50,801 nucleotides of DNA from Acrocarpospora macrocephala (GTDB lineage: Bacteria; Actinomycetota; Actinomycetes; Streptosporangiales; Streptosporangiaceae): NCBI RefSeq assembly GCF_009687865.1, contig NZ_BLAE01000081.1:1-50801 (forward strand). The letters are read 5' to 3'. Below, in pieces: positions 9,824-18,647 of the stretch. A model generated the notes under the pieces. It had not been told where the DNA came from, did no database searches, and worked only from the letters and a program-made list of their open reading frames with translations. A program made the translations under genes and the position numbers. Positions within the stretch are counted from its first letter, which is position 1, and every line of letters starts with the position of its first letter.

Positions 9824-11356
9824 TCAGCGGGCGGAGACGGTTCCGGCGCTGTTGATCATCATGAGCTTCAGCTGGCTACCGTCCAGGTACGTCTGCGCGG
9901 GCGTCAGGTACCCGTCGCTGGACGTGGCGGTGGACCGGTTGAACCTCTGCTGGAAGTGCGGGATGTAGCCGACCTCGGTGCGGAAGTTGGTCAGCGACGC
10001 CGTGCTCTCGTTCCAGTGGTACATGTTGGTCTGCCACTTCGGGTAGTAGTAGCCGGGCACGTCCGGCTCCCCGGCGTCGCGGGTCGGCGAGACGAGCCAG
10101 TCGTCCACCCCGTCCCCGTCGACGTCGGCGATGTCCCAGAGGAACAGGTCCTTGATGGCGTACCGATCGGTGGTGGCCCCGGGGTCCGAGATGTGCAGGT
10201 ACCAGCGCCCTCCGGTGTAGACGTTGTACGCGATCCGCGACGTGCCGCCGGTGCGCACGATGGGATTCGCCGGATACGACACCCGGTTCTCGTACTTGTT
10301 GCCGTCACTGTTGTCATGCGCGTACGAGTAGAACCGGTCATCGACGGTGTTCGAGCCGAGGTCGTAGACCGAGACGTGCCGCTCGATGCCACCCCACGGG
10401 TCGCGGGTCATGGTGCCGGAGAGCCGGTCCAGATAGAGGGAGTAGTTGCTGGTCCCGGCGACCAGCACCACCTTGCTGGAGTTGCCGGGGTCGACCGCGA
10501 CGACACCGTAGTTGCGCCCGCCGATGTCGGTGCGCCCACCGGTGAGGTAGGGCCGGTCGGCCACGAGCTGGCTCGCGCTCAACGGCCCGACCGCGTACTG
10601 CGCGACCCGGCCCGAGGTCCAGAACACCAGCCGTTGCTGCCCCGACACGTTGACGATGAGCCCGTTGGCCGCATGGGAGTTGGTGATGTACTTGGTGCCC
10701 GTCGGATACGTGTTGGCCAGGGCGTTGGTGTAGGTGGCGTCATACGACGACGTGGACGGGAAGTAGAGCGCCCCGTCGGTGCCGAACGAGCTGCCGTTGA
10801 AGCCGAAGAACCACGAGGTGCTCGCGTAGTACGGAGAAACCGCGATCTTGTTCGTGGGGCCCCACAGCACGCCGTTCTCGGTCCACTGATGGGTCGGATA
10901 GATCGTGCTGCCGAAGTTCCAGCAGATGTCCGTGAGCGGGGAGAGTGGCGTCTGCCGGGTTCCGGTCTGTCCGCTGTAGAAGTACAGCGTGGTGGTGACG
11001 ACCGGGGTGGTGCCACAGGTGGTGCCCGTGGACGCGGACACCACGACGAAGACGTCGGGCCAGCCGTCGGCGTCGTAGTCGAAGCCGCCGTAGGGTCCGT
11101 ACCCGGTGGTGCCGGCGGTCCAGAGCTGGGTGCCGGACTGGTCGACGGCGCGCAGGGTGCCGCCGGTGAGCTGGAAGCCGACGGCGCTGACGGTCGCGCT
11201 GCCGGTCACGGTGTAGACCGGCAGCACGACACCGCCGGAGAGGGTGATGACGTTGCCCACGGCGGGCGGATTCGCGGCTGCGGGCGCCACGCCGACCAGG
11301 CCGACAGCCGTGGTCATCAGCAGGCACATCGCTAATCGGGAGACGAGTCGGTTCAC
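9824..11356 (-). CDS. Secreted FG-GAP/VCBS-repeat protein
   Basis: 510 residues with a clear Sec signal peptide (NRLVSRLAMCLLMTT... ending APAAAN, about 29 residues). The mature part carries calcium-loop FG-GAP/VCBS motifs such as FDYDADGWPDVFVV and ADVDGDGVDDW, so a secreted beta-propeller is expected. The start is the GTG at 11356, with AAGGAG 5 nt upstream; a longer upstream frame would spoil the signal peptide. It lies 17 bp behind the Gfo/Idh gene and is the last gene of the ten-gene unit before a terminator. No catalytic motif was recognised. Glycan binding or a propeller-type lyase are possibilities, not conclusions. Confidence 0.85.
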   Translation of the reverse strand: MNRLVSRLAMCLLMTTAVGLVGVAPAAANPPAVGNVITLSGGVVLPVYTVTGSATVSAVGFQLTGGTLRAVDQSGTQLWTAGTTGYGPYGGFDYDADGWPDVFVVVSASTGTTCGTTPVVTTTLYFYSGQTGTRQTPLSPLTDICWNFGSTIYPTHQWTENGVLWGPTNKIAVSPYYASTSWFFGFNGSSFGTDGALYFPSTSSYDATYTNALANTYPTGTKYITNSHAANGLIVNVSGQQRLVFWTSGRVAQYAVGPLSASQLVADRPYLTGGRTDIGGRNYGVVAVDPGNSSKVVLVAGTSNYSLYLDRLSGTMTRDPWGGIERHVSVYDLGSNTVDDRFYSYAHDNSDGNKYENRVSYPANPIVRTGGTSRIAYNVYTGGRWYLHISDPGATTDRYAIKDLFLWDIADVDGDGVDDWLVSPTRDAGEPDVPGYYYPKWQTNMYHWNESTASLTNFRTEVGYIPHFQQRFNRSTATSSDGYLTPAQTYLDGSQLKLMMINSAGTVSAR

Positions 11357-11373
11357 ACGGACTCCTTGCTGGG

Positions 11374-12318
11374 TTATGGAACGGTCTCCAAGGCGTCCAG
11401 CACCCGCATGGCCGGCAGCACGTCTGCCACCGTGCAACGCGGGGCGCGGCCCTCGGCGACGGCGGCGAGGAAATCAGCGTCCTGTGCCTCGATCGCCGCG
11501 TCCTGGGTGGCCGCGACGCCGGGCGAGTCGACGATCACGCCGTCGGGCCCGTACAGGCGGCCGTCTCTGATGTGCAAGGTCTGGTCTTCGGCGATCAGGA
11601 GGTAGTCGCTGACCGGCTCGCGGGAGTGGTAGGACAGCGAGAGTGTGGCCAGGTCGCCGCCCGGGGTGGCCAGCACGGCGCCGACGTCCATCGGGCTGTC
11701 GCTGCCCGGCCAGGCCGGCCCGCACCGGCCGGACACGCTGACCTCGGGTGCGTCGAGCAGCCACAGCGCCGCGTCGACGAGATGCGCGCCATGGTGCCAG
11801 AGCACGCTGTCGGTCCAGTCCCGGGCCTTGCCGGTCCAGCCCACGTTGCTCTGCCGCAGTTGCAGCGACCGGGCCACGACGTGGCGTAGCCGCAACTCGC
11901 CGCGCTCGACCCGGGCCCGCACCTCCAGATGCGGCGCCCAGAACCGCAACGTGTGGCCCATCGCGACGGACCGTCCCGTCTCCGCGGCGGTACGCGCCAC
12001 CAGTTCGGCTTCGGCCAGCGACACCCCGGCCGGGATCTCGCACAGCACATCGCGCCCGGCCCGCAGCGCGGCGACGGTGAGCGAGGCGTGCACGGGGCTG
12101 GGCGCGGCGACCACGACCGCGTTCACCTCGTCATCGGCGAGCAGCGCCGTGGTGTCCCCATAGGCGCGTGGAATGTCGTGCTCGGCGGCGAACGCGGCGT
12201 TCTCCTCGGGCTTCGGCCCGGCCACCGCGACGATCCGGCCACCGGCCGCGCGGATCGCCCGAGCATGGCAGGCGCCGATCGCGCCCGGCCCGAGAATGCC
12301 GATGCCCGTAGCGTTCAT
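11374..12318 (-). CDS. Gfo/Idh/MocA-family NAD(P)-dependent oxidoreductase
   Basis: 314 residues. The N-terminal Rossmann domain shows the dinucleotide motif GILGPGAIGACHARAI (residues ~7-22), then VVAAPSPVHASL and the CEIPAGVSLAEAE block, where family members usually have EKP. The C-terminal domain carries WHHGAHLVDAALWLLD, with histidines at the usual catalytic place. The family oxidises sugars, inositols or related polyols. Its stop-start overlap with the amidohydrolase gene (ATGA, 12315-12318) and a GGAGGG ribosome site fix the start. With a lactonase-type amidohydrolase next door, oxidation of a sugar to a lactone is a reasonable inference. The substrate cannot be read from the sequence. 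Confidence 0.88.
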   Translation of the reverse strand: MNATGIGILGPGAIGACHARAIRAAGGRIVAVAGPKPEENAAFAAEHDIPRAYGDTTALLADDEVNAVVVAAPSPVHASLTVAALRAGRDVLCEIPAGVSLAEAELVARTAAETGRSVAMGHTLRFWAPHLEVRARVERGELRLRHVVARSLQLRQSNVGWTGKARDWTDSVLWHHGAHLVDAALWLLDAPEVSVSGRCGPAWPGSDSPMDVGAVLATPGGDLATLSLSYHSREPVSDYLLIAEDQTLHIRDGRLYGPDGVIVDSPGVAATQDAAIEAQDADFLAAVAEGRAPRCTVADVLPAMRVLDALETVP

Positions 12319-13094
12319 GGAGTCCCTCCGAAGATCGTGTCGGCGCTGCGGCCCAGCACCCGGTCCTGGTCCTCGTCGCTGAGGAACGGCATGTGGCCGG
12401 TGACATGGTCGACGGCCGCGGCATAGTCGGCGTCGGTGCCGCCCGCCCGGTTCCAGTCCCCGCTCCACATGAGACGGTCCGCCCCGAAAGCCGCCAGGGA
12501 CATCCGCAGGTACGGCTCCGCGTCCGGATAGGGGTACGGGGTGCCGGCGTTGAGGAAGAAGCCCGACCACGAGGTGGAGGTGTTCGGGCGCTCGGCCAGC
12601 CCGAGGAATCGCCGGAATCCGCGATACGGCGGGGGATCGTCGGCCAGCTTCAGCCAGCCGAGATGCTCGAGCCGGAAGTGCACGCCTGGGTGCCGGTCGA
12701 CGATATCCAGAAACGCGTCGTCGGTGACGTCGGCGAACGGCCCGGTGACGCTGGCGACCAGCCGATGCGTGTCCATCGCCCGCCACACGCCGGATGGCGT
12801 GCCGCCGGCCGGCAGCCGTACCCCCTTCAGCACGCCGCGCTCGCCGATCTCGTGGACGAGGCGCGGCGCGCGGGAATCCTGGGGGTCCACCAGAGCGACT
12901 CCGGCGAACAGGTCGGGGCGCTCGCGCACGCAGCGCTCGAGGTACTCGTTGTCGGGGTTCCCCAGATGCTGCACGAGGACGGCACGGGCGATCCCGTGCG
13001 TCTTCATGGCGTCGAGATAGTCGTCGATCGGGCGGTATTTGGTGAGTCCCACGTGGACGTGACAGTCGACGATCACGCGGTCAGTCCCCGGCAC
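12315..13094 (-). CDS. Amidohydrolase_2-family hydrolase (possible sugar lactonase)
   Basis: 259 residues. TIM-barrel metal hydrolase with the HxH motif in VDCHVHVG (residues ~10-17), the strand-end histidine in FRLEHLGW and the late aspartate in LMWSGDWN. The family includes L-rhamnono- and L-fucono-lactonases, 4-sulfomuconolactonase and decarboxylases. In this operon a lactonase step between the Gfo/Idh dehydrogenase and the sugar-acid dehydratase would fit. The GTG start at 13094 overlaps the preceding gene by 14 bp; a GTG six codons later (13076) is also possible. Operon membership is certain from overlaps on both sides. The exact reaction is inference. Confidence 0.85.
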   Translation of the reverse strand: MPGTDRVIVDCHVHVGLTKYRPIDDYLDAMKTHGIARAVLVQHLGNPDNEYLERCVRERPDLFAGVALVDPQDSRAPRLVHEIGERGVLKGVRLPAGGTPSGVWRAMDTHRLVASVTGPFADVTDDAFLDIVDRHPGVHFRLEHLGWLKLADDPPPYRGFRRFLGLAERPNTSTSWSGFFLNAGTPYPYPDAEPYLRMSLAAFGADRLMWSGDWNRAGGTDADYAAAVDHVTGHMPFLSDEDQDRVLGRSADTIFGGTP

Positions 13095-13827
13095 GGCCGC
13101 CTGCCAACCGCGCGCAGGCCGCCGTGAACTGCGCTGACGTGGCGGTGTATCCCACGTTGGACTCGATGTACCGGATCGCCAGCAGGTTGGCCAGCTCGCC
13201 CTCGCGCGTCTCCGGATACTCGAATGTCCGTACGCAGTCGCGCAGGACCACCACCCGGTAGCCCCGGTACATCGCCTCGGTGACCGTGTTGCCGAGGCAG
13301 ATCCGGCTGTCGAAGCCGACCACCACCAGGTCCCGGATGTCGCGCGCCCGCAGCGTGGAGTCCAGTGTGGTCTCGTAGAAGCCGCTGTACATCTGCTTGC
13401 GGATCAGCGGTTCGCCGTCACCCGGCGCGATCACCTTGGAGAAGGCCAGGATGTCGTTGGGTTCCCGCCACGCCTCCAGAACGTCCACGTCGCAGGTGCG
13501 CATGGAGAGGTTGCGCCACTCGGTGCGCTCCGTGAGGCCGGGCGAGAGATGGTTGGTGAGGTAGACGACCGGCAGACCGGCCTGCCGCGCCGCCTCCCGG
13601 GCCGGCACGATGTGCTCCCGGACGATCTCCTTCACGACGGGGTCGGGGGCGTAGATTCCGGTCAGGTCGGGATGCTCTTCCTCGTCGTCGAAGCCCTGGC
13701 CGTAGGCGTCCACGATGAGGAATCCGGTTCGCGCCGGGTCGAGTTCCAGCTCTTCCTCCGCGTGGCCGAGCGGGTTGTCGAACGACGGGTACATCCGGTA
13801 GTACCGGCCGGTCAGGGTCAGCGTCAT
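13081..13827 (-). CDS. Isochorismatase-family cysteine hydrolase
   Basis: 248 residues. The catalytic triad is visible: D40 in FLIVDAYG, K144 in LIRKQMYSGF and C177 in DSRICLGNTVTEA. The family covers nicotinamidase, N-carbamoylsarcosine amidohydrolase, ureidoacrylate amidohydrolase (RutB) and isochorismatase. A conserved cysteine nucleophile favours an amidase-type reaction over true isochorismatase. An N-terminal extension of about 30 residues (YYRMYPSFDNPLG) precedes the core. The start overlaps the upstream gene by 4 bp (13824-13827). It could cleave an amide or carbamoyl group from the imported substrate; that role is inferred from context only. Confidence 0.88.
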   Translation of the reverse strand: MTLTLTGRYYRMYPSFDNPLGHAEEELELDPARTGFLIVDAYGQGFDDEEEHPDLTGIYAPDPVVKEIVREHIVPAREAARQAGLPVVYLTNHLSPGLTERTEWRNLSMRTCDVDVLEAWREPNDILAFSKVIAPGDGEPLIRKQMYSGFYETTLDSTLRARDIRDLVVVGFDSRICLGNTVTEAMYRGYRVVVLRDCVRTFEYPETREGELANLLAIRYIESNVGYTATSAQFTAACARLAGGRAGD

Positions 13828-14696
13828 CGTTGTCCTTCACTGGGGAGGGCCGGCTGGGTCTGGGAGATGAGGGCCTGCGTTCCCCGATCTCCGCCGAGCG
13901 CGTCGATTACCGCCTGGCACAGCTCGCGGACCAGGCTGGTGCCGGGCAGCCGGCGGGCGTCGCCGACCTCGTCGAGGGCCAGGCCGAGGTCCTTGGCCAG
14001 GTGCGCCACCTTGAATCCGGGCTCCAGGTCGCCGTTGCTCAGCCGGGGCCAGGCGAAGTCGAGCAGCGGCGAACCCGCCACCCCGACCCGTACCGACTCG
14101 TGCACCCGTGCCGGATCGAGCCCGGCCGCCTCGGCGACGGCGTAGGCCTCGCAGATGCCGAGCGTCACGTTCGCCACGAGCGCCTGGTTGACCAGCTTCG
14201 CGGCCTGCCCGGCGCCGGCGGGGCCGTGGTGCACGACGGTCGAGCCGAGCACCTCGAAGACCGGCCGGACCCGCTCGAACGCGTCGGCGGCACCGCCCAC
14301 GAAGATGGAGAGCGCGCCGCTCTGCGCCCCGGCGGGCCCGCCGCTGACCGGAGCGTCCAGAACCGAACCTCCGGTGATGTCGGCCAGCCGCCGGGCCAGC
14401 GCGGGCGACGACGTCGACATGTCCACCGCGATGGTGCCGGGCGAGGCGTTCGCGAGGATGCCGTCAGGACCCAGGTAGGCCGCCTCGACGTCGGCGGGAA
14501 ACGGCAGCATGGTGATGACCACGTCGCGATCCCGGGCCGCCGCCGCGATCGAGCCGGCCCAGCCCGCGCCCAGGGCCAGCAGCGGTTCCGCCCTGGCCGG
14601 GGTCCGGTTGTGCACGGTCACCTGGTGCCCGGCCGCGACCAGCCGCGCCACCATCGGCGCGCCCATCAGGCCCGTGCCGATCCAGCCGATCCTCAT
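13824..14696 (-). CDS. 3-hydroxyisobutyrate dehydrogenase-family NAD(P) oxidoreductase
   Basis: 290 residues, beta-hydroxyacid dehydrogenase family. The Rossmann motif IGWIGTGLMGAPMV starts at residue 3. The substrate-binding DAPVSGGPAGAQSG follows at ~125, and the catalytic lysine lies in GQAAKLVNQ. Known relatives act on 3-hydroxyisobutyrate, tartronate semialdehyde, threonate or glucuronate. Here it might reduce or oxidise the aldehyde fragment left by the aldolase; this is inference. The ATG at 14696 overlaps the stop of the upstream ATPase gene by 4 bp, and its own stop overlaps the isochorismatase gene. A longer frame read upstream is just the shadow of the ATPase gene. Confidence 0.9.
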   Translation of the reverse strand: MRIGWIGTGLMGAPMVARLVAAGHQVTVHNRTPARAEPLLALGAGWAGSIAAAARDRDVVITMLPFPADVEAAYLGPDGILANASPGTIAVDMSTSSPALARRLADITGGSVLDAPVSGGPAGAQSGALSIFVGGAADAFERVRPVFEVLGSTVVHHGPAGAGQAAKLVNQALVANVTLGICEAYAVAEAAGLDPARVHESVRVGVAGSPLLDFAWPRLSNGDLEPGFKVAHLAKDLGLALDEVGDARRLPGTSLVRELCQAVIDALGGDRGTQALISQTQPALPSEGQR

Positions 14697-15727
14697 GCGT
14701 GCCCTCCCGAAGGCTGCCCGGCCAGATTCGCCGCGAGCGGGGGCGACGACTCGGCGAAATGGCAGGCGGCCATGCCGCCGCCGGCCGCCGGGCGCAGTAG
14801 CGGGCGCTCCTCGCGGCAGCGCGCCGGCTGGCCCATTTCCCGCCACAGGGGGCATCTGGGCGCGAAATGACAGCCTGCCGTGACCGGCCCGGAGTCCGAG
14901 ATCTCGCCCTTGATCACCGTACGGGTGAAGCCGCCACCCGGCCGGAACACCGGTATCGAACCGATCAACGCCCGCGTGTACGGGTGCACCGGGTTCTCCA
15001 GCAGCGTGCGCCGTGGACCGATCTCCACCAGCCGGCCGAGGTACAACACCGCGATCCGCTCGCACAGGAAGTAGACAGCGCGCAGATCGTGGCTGATGAA
15101 CAGCATGGCCAGGCCGAGTTCCCGGCGGAGTTCGGCGAACAGGTTGAGCACCTGCGCCTGCACCGAGACATCCAGCCCGGAGACCGGCTCGTCGGCCACC
15201 ACCAGAGCGGGCTGAACGGAGAGCGCCCGGGCGATGCCAAGGCGCTGCCGCTGCCCGCCGCTGAACTGCTGCGGATACCGGTCCAGCATCGCGGGCGTGA
15301 GACCGACCTGGCGCAGAAGCGCCCCCATCCGCTCGTCCAGGTCCGCTCCGGCCGCGAGCCGATGAATCTGGTACGGATCAGAAAGCACCGAACGAACTGT
15401 GCGCCGCGGATTGAAGGCGTTCTGCGTGTTCTGGAAGATCATCTGTACGTCCCGGCGGAACTCCAGCAATCGCCGCCCCGACAGTCCCCGCAGATCCTGC
15501 CCGCGCAACTCGATCTGACCAGCGGTCGGTTCCTCCAGCCGCACGATGAGCCGCCCGATCGTCGTCTTGCCCGAACCGCTCTCCCCCACCAGGCCCAGCG
15601 TCTCGCCGGGAAACACGTCGAAGGACACGTCGTCGACCGCCCGTACCGTCGACCGCCCGGGCCCGAAACCGCGCTCCCGGAAGTCCTTCACCAGACCGCG
15701 CACCGACAGCAGCGGCTCCCCGGTCAC
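14693..15727 (-). CDS. ABC transporter ATPase, oligopeptide/nickel type (DppF/OppF-like)
   Basis: 344 residues, cytoplasmic ATPase of the importer. Walker A is GESGSGKTT, the signature is [15 protein letters not shown] and Walker B is [12 protein letters not shown]. The C-terminal oligo_HPY extension has the [10 protein letters not shown] cysteine motif seen in Dpp/Opp ATPases. The preferred start is the GTG at 15727, giving the same 4-bp overlap (GTGA) used elsewhere in this operon; a start nine codons upstream is possible. It pairs with the adjacent DppD-like ATPase to make the heterodimeric motor. Confidence 0.92.
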   Translation of the reverse strand: MTGEPLLSVRGLVKDFRERGFGPGRSTVRAVDDVSFDVFPGETLGLVGESGSGKTTIGRLIVRLEEPTAGQIELRGQDLRGLSGRRLLEFRRDVQMIFQNTQNAFNPRRTVRSVLSDPYQIHRLAAGADLDERMGALLRQVGLTPAMLDRYPQQFSGGQRQRLGIARALSVQPALVVADEPVSGLDVSVQAQVLNLFAELRRELGLAMLFISHDLRAVYFLCERIAVLYLGRLVEIGPRRTLLENPVHPYTRALIGSIPVFRPGGGFTRTVIKGEISDSGPVTAGCHFAPRCPLWREMGQPARCREERPLLRPAAGGGMAACHFAESSPPLAANLAGQPSGGHA

Positions 15728-16722
15728 CGGACCACCGCCTCGGTGAAGTGGCACCGGCTGCGCCGCTCAGACTCAAGGTCAGCGAGGTCCGGGGCGAGCG
15801 AGGTGCACTTCTCCGGGTTGCCCAGCCGCTCGCGCAGCCAGCACCGTTCGGCGAAGCGGCACCCGGCCGGCCAGGCGCGCGGATCGGGCGGCGCGCCCGG
15901 AATCGTGGTCAGCTGCTCGGGCGGATCGCCGCCCAGCGGCGGTATGGCGTCGAGCAAGGCCCGGGTGTACGGGTGGGCCGGAGCGGTGCACACCTCGACC
16001 ACGGGACCCGACTCCACGATCTGGCCGGCGTACATGACCAGGACCCGGTCGCAGATCTCCGCCACCGTGGTCATGTCGTGGGTGACGAACAGGATGCCGG
16101 TGCCCGACTGCTCGCGTACATCGAGCAGCAGGCGGAGGATCTGGGCCTGGATGGTGACGTCGAGCGCGGTCGTCGGCTCGTCGGCGATCAGCAGGTCCGG
16201 CCCGAGCTGGACCCCCATCGCCACGGCCACCCGTTGCTGCATCCCGCCGGACAGTTCGTGCGGATACCGCCGGACCTGGTGCTCAGGGCGCGGCAACCCG
16301 ACCCGCCGGAGGATGTCCAGGATCCGGCCCGGCCGCTCGGCCCGCGGCAGGTCGGGCAGGTGGGCGGCGAGCCCCTCGCCGACCTGGGCGCCGATCCGGG
16401 TCACCGGGTTCAGCGCGGCGCCCGCGTCAGACGGGATGAGCGCCATCTGGCGGCCCCGCAACTGGGCCAGCTCCCGGAGGCTGAGCGTGCCCAGGTCGAT
16501 GTCGCGCAGCCGCACCGAACCGGCCACGATCCGGCCCGGCCGGGGGACGAGCCCGAGCAACGCCAGCATGGTCACGCTCTTGCCGCTGCCGGATTCGCCG
16601 ACCATGCCGACGATCTCACCGGCGCGCACGTCGAAACCGACCCCGTCCACGGCCCGCGCCACGCTCCCGCGCAGCGAGAACTCCACGGCGAGATCCCGTA
16701 CTTGGAGCACGACAGTGGCCAT
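15724..16722 (-). CDS. ABC transporter ATPase, oligopeptide/nickel type (DppD/OppD-like)
   Basis: 332 residues. Walker A is [12 protein letters not shown], the signature is [14 protein letters not shown] and Walker B is [12 protein letters not shown]. The C-terminal oligo_HPY region has [12 protein letters not shown]. In related transporters the C-terminal extension can hold an Fe-S cluster, and the cysteines fit that. The ATG at 16722 shares one base with the TGA of the upstream permease gene. It is one of two ATPases of the five-gene importer. The sequence does not define the substrate. Confidence 0.92.
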   Translation of the reverse strand: MATVVLQVRDLAVEFSLRGSVARAVDGVGFDVRAGEIVGMVGESGSGKSVTMLALLGLVPRPGRIVAGSVRLRDIDLGTLSLRELAQLRGRQMALIPSDAGAALNPVTRIGAQVGEGLAAHLPDLPRAERPGRILDILRRVGLPRPEHQVRRYPHELSGGMQQRVAVAMGVQLGPDLLIADEPTTALDVTIQAQILRLLLDVREQSGTGILFVTHDMTTVAEICDRVLVMYAGQIVESGPVVEVCTAPAHPYTRALLDAIPPLGGDPPEQLTTIPGAPPDPRAWPAGCRFAERCWLRERLGNPEKCTSLAPDLADLESERRSRCHFTEAVVR

Positions 16723-17582
16723 CAGCCGGTCCTCTTCGCGTCGAGCCGATCGCGGAGCGAATCGGAGAGCAGGTTCATGGCGAAGACCGCGAGCACGATG
16801 GGGACGCCCGCGACCAGCGCCAACTCGGGATGCGCCAGGATGAACTCCCGGCTCTCCGCGAGGCGCGAGCCCCACGAGGCCTGCGGCGGCTGCACGCCCA
16901 GCCCGAGGAAGCCCAGCGCGGCCTCATCGAGGATGGCGAAGCCGAGCAGCACCGTCGTCTGGACCAGCACCAGCGGGACCAGCCCGGTCAGGATGTCGGT
17001 CCTGATCACCCGCAGCCGGGACGCGCCGAGCACCCGGGCCGCGTCGACGTAGGGCCGGGACCGGATGCCCACCACCGCAGCCCTGATCAGCCGGGTGTAG
17101 AACGGCCAGTACGACAAGCCGAGCGCCAGGATGGTCGTGGTCAGCGAAGGACCGAAGAGCCCGACCACGCCGATCGCCACCAGCAGCGACGGGATCGCGA
17201 AGAACAGGTCGACCACCCGGGTGACCACGAGATCCACCCAGCCACCGAGGAACCCGGTCAGCACGCCCAGCGGAATGGCGATGGCCGTGGCCAGGGCCAC
17301 CGCGCCAAGCGCGATCAACGCGGTCGCCCGCGCGCCGTGCGCGATCCGGCTCGCCACGTCCCGCCCGAGCTCGTCGGTGCCCAGCCAGTGCGCCGCGCTC
17401 GGACCGGCGAACCGGTTGCCGACGTCGATGGCGTACGGATCCTTGCCGATCAGCCACGGGCCGATCACGATGGTGAGCAACACCAGCAGTCCCAGGATCG
17501 CGCCGACCACCGTGAGCAGCGGCGTCCGCCGCCGGCCCACCGCCCGGGGCTCGGTGACGAGAACAGCGGCCGGCGCGGTCAT
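16722..17582 (-). CDS. ABC transporter permease, DppC/OppC-like
   Basis: 286 residues. A cytosolic N-terminal tail is followed by TM1 (LLTVVGAILGLLVLLTIVIG), the periplasmic motif HWLGTDELGRDV typical of DppC/OppC, and the remaining helices. The EAA loop is seen around AARVLGASRLRVIRTDIL. About six membrane segments are expected. It follows the DppB-like gene after 34 bp and shares one base with the next ATPase gene. It forms the pore with the DppB-like subunit. Confidence 0.92.
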   Translation of the reverse strand: MTAPAAVLVTEPRAVGRRRTPLLTVVGAILGLLVLLTIVIGPWLIGKDPYAIDVGNRFAGPSAAHWLGTDELGRDVASRIAHGARATALIALGAVALATAIAIPLGVLTGFLGGWVDLVVTRVVDLFFAIPSLLVAIGVVGLFGPSLTTTILALGLSYWPFYTRLIRAAVVGIRSRPYVDAARVLGASRLRVIRTDILTGLVPLVLVQTTVLLGFAILDEAALGFLGLGVQPPQASWGSRLAESREFILAHPELALVAGVPIVLAVFAMNLLSDSLRDRLDAKRTG

Positions 17583-17616
17583 CTCGCCGCCTCAGCGGGG
17601 GAGAACACCTCGGCGG

Positions 17617-18561
17617 TCACGTCAGCCTGACCCTCGGGTCGAGGAGGCTCTGGGCTATCTCGCAGGCTAGGTTGACCGCGATGAACAGGCCGCCGTAGAT
17701 GAGCAGTAACGCCTCCACCATCGCGTAGTCCCGCTCGGTGACCGCGCCGGTGACCAGGCGACCGGTGCCGGGCCAGTTGAACAGCGCCTCCACCACGATC
17801 GAGCCGGCCATCAGCGAGGCGACCGTCAGCCCCAGCGCGGCGACGAGCGAGGGCAGGGCGTTGCGCAGCACATACCCGATGGAGATCTTCCGTGGTGCCA
17901 GGCCCTTCGCGCGGGCGAACGGCACGAACGGCTCCTGGGCTGTCTCGAGCACCGCGGATCGGGTCAACCGGGCCAGGTACGGACTGATCGCCAGTCCGAG
18001 CGTCAGCGCCGGCAACACCGTCAGCCGGAGGCTCTGCGCCGGGTCGTCGGCGAAGGGCACGTATCCCTGGGACGGCACTAGGTTCAGCTTCAACGAGAAG
18101 AAGAGCATCAACAGGGTGCCCAGGAAGAACGCCGGCACCGCGAGCCCGAACAGGGTCGCCGACGTGATCAGCGAGTCCAGCCGGGAGCCCGGGCGCATTC
18201 CGGCGGCCACCCCCGCCGGGATGGCGATCAGCAACGACACCACCAGCCCGGCGCCCGCCAGCTGGAGCGTGGCCGGGATCCGGTCGACGATGATCGTGCT
18301 GATCGGCAGTTGGGAACGGAAGGAGACCCCGAAGTCCCCGCGCATCACCCCGGCGAGCCAGTCGCCGTACTGGCCGAGCAGGGGGCGGTCCAGGCCGAAC
18401 TGCTCGCGCAGCTGGGCCACGACGGTGGGATTGCTGTTCACACCGAGCATCGCGGTGACCGGATCGCCGGGAATCAGCCTGACGTAGACGAACGAGAGCA
18501 CGGACAGCCCGAAGAGCAGAGGCACCGCGAGCAGGATTCTGCCCAGTGCGTACCGGAGCAT
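17617..18561 (-). CDS. ABC transporter permease, DppB/OppB-like
   Basis: 314 residues. It starts MLRYALGRILLAVPLLFGLSV, the canonical DppB N-terminus with TM1, followed by RLIPGDPVTAMLG and about five further helices. The EAA motif lies in PFARAKGLAPRKISIGYVLRNAL. It is preceded by an 86-bp gap after the binding-protein gene that holds a strong hairpin (18583-18620), and AAGGAAGG lies close to the ATG. A much longer frame in another phase over the same DNA is a shadow. Confidence 0.92.
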   Translation of the reverse strand: MLRYALGRILLAVPLLFGLSVLSFVYVRLIPGDPVTAMLGVNSNPTVVAQLREQFGLDRPLLGQYGDWLAGVMRGDFGVSFRSQLPISTIIVDRIPATLQLAGAGLVVSLLIAIPAGVAAGMRPGSRLDSLITSATLFGLAVPAFFLGTLLMLFFSLKLNLVPSQGYVPFADDPAQSLRLTVLPALTLGLAISPYLARLTRSAVLETAQEPFVPFARAKGLAPRKISIGYVLRNALPSLVAALGLTVASLMAGSIVVEALFNWPGTGRLVTGAVTERDYAMVEALLLIYGGLFIAVNLACEIAQSLLDPRVRLT

Positions 18562-18582
18562 CGCCCACCTTCCTTTCCCAGG

Positions 18583-18620
18583 ATCGGTGGTGACCGGCGC
18601 TCCCGCCGATCACCACCGAT
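18583..18620 (-). promoter_or_regulatory. Intercistronic hairpin between binding protein and permease genes
   Basis: An inverted repeat with arms of about 17 bp (ATCGGTGGTGACCGGCG against CGCCGATCACCACCGAT) with one mismatched base pair and a loop of a few bases. It lies in the 86-bp gap downstream of the binding-protein stop. Such hairpins typically protect the upstream message or partly terminate, so more binding protein than permease is made. Its role here is inferred. Confidence 0.65.
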
Positions 18621-18647
18621 TCAGTCAACCGCCGCGCCGGCACCGGT

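Noticed and set aside
7846-9855. 669-codon rightward frame opposite sppA
   Set aside because: Starts inside mak and is antisense to sppA; low-information composition with no motif.
17579-18643. Longer frame over the DppB-like permease gene
   Set aside because: Highly Arg/Gly-rich, no membrane helices; the shorter frame is a textbook DppB.
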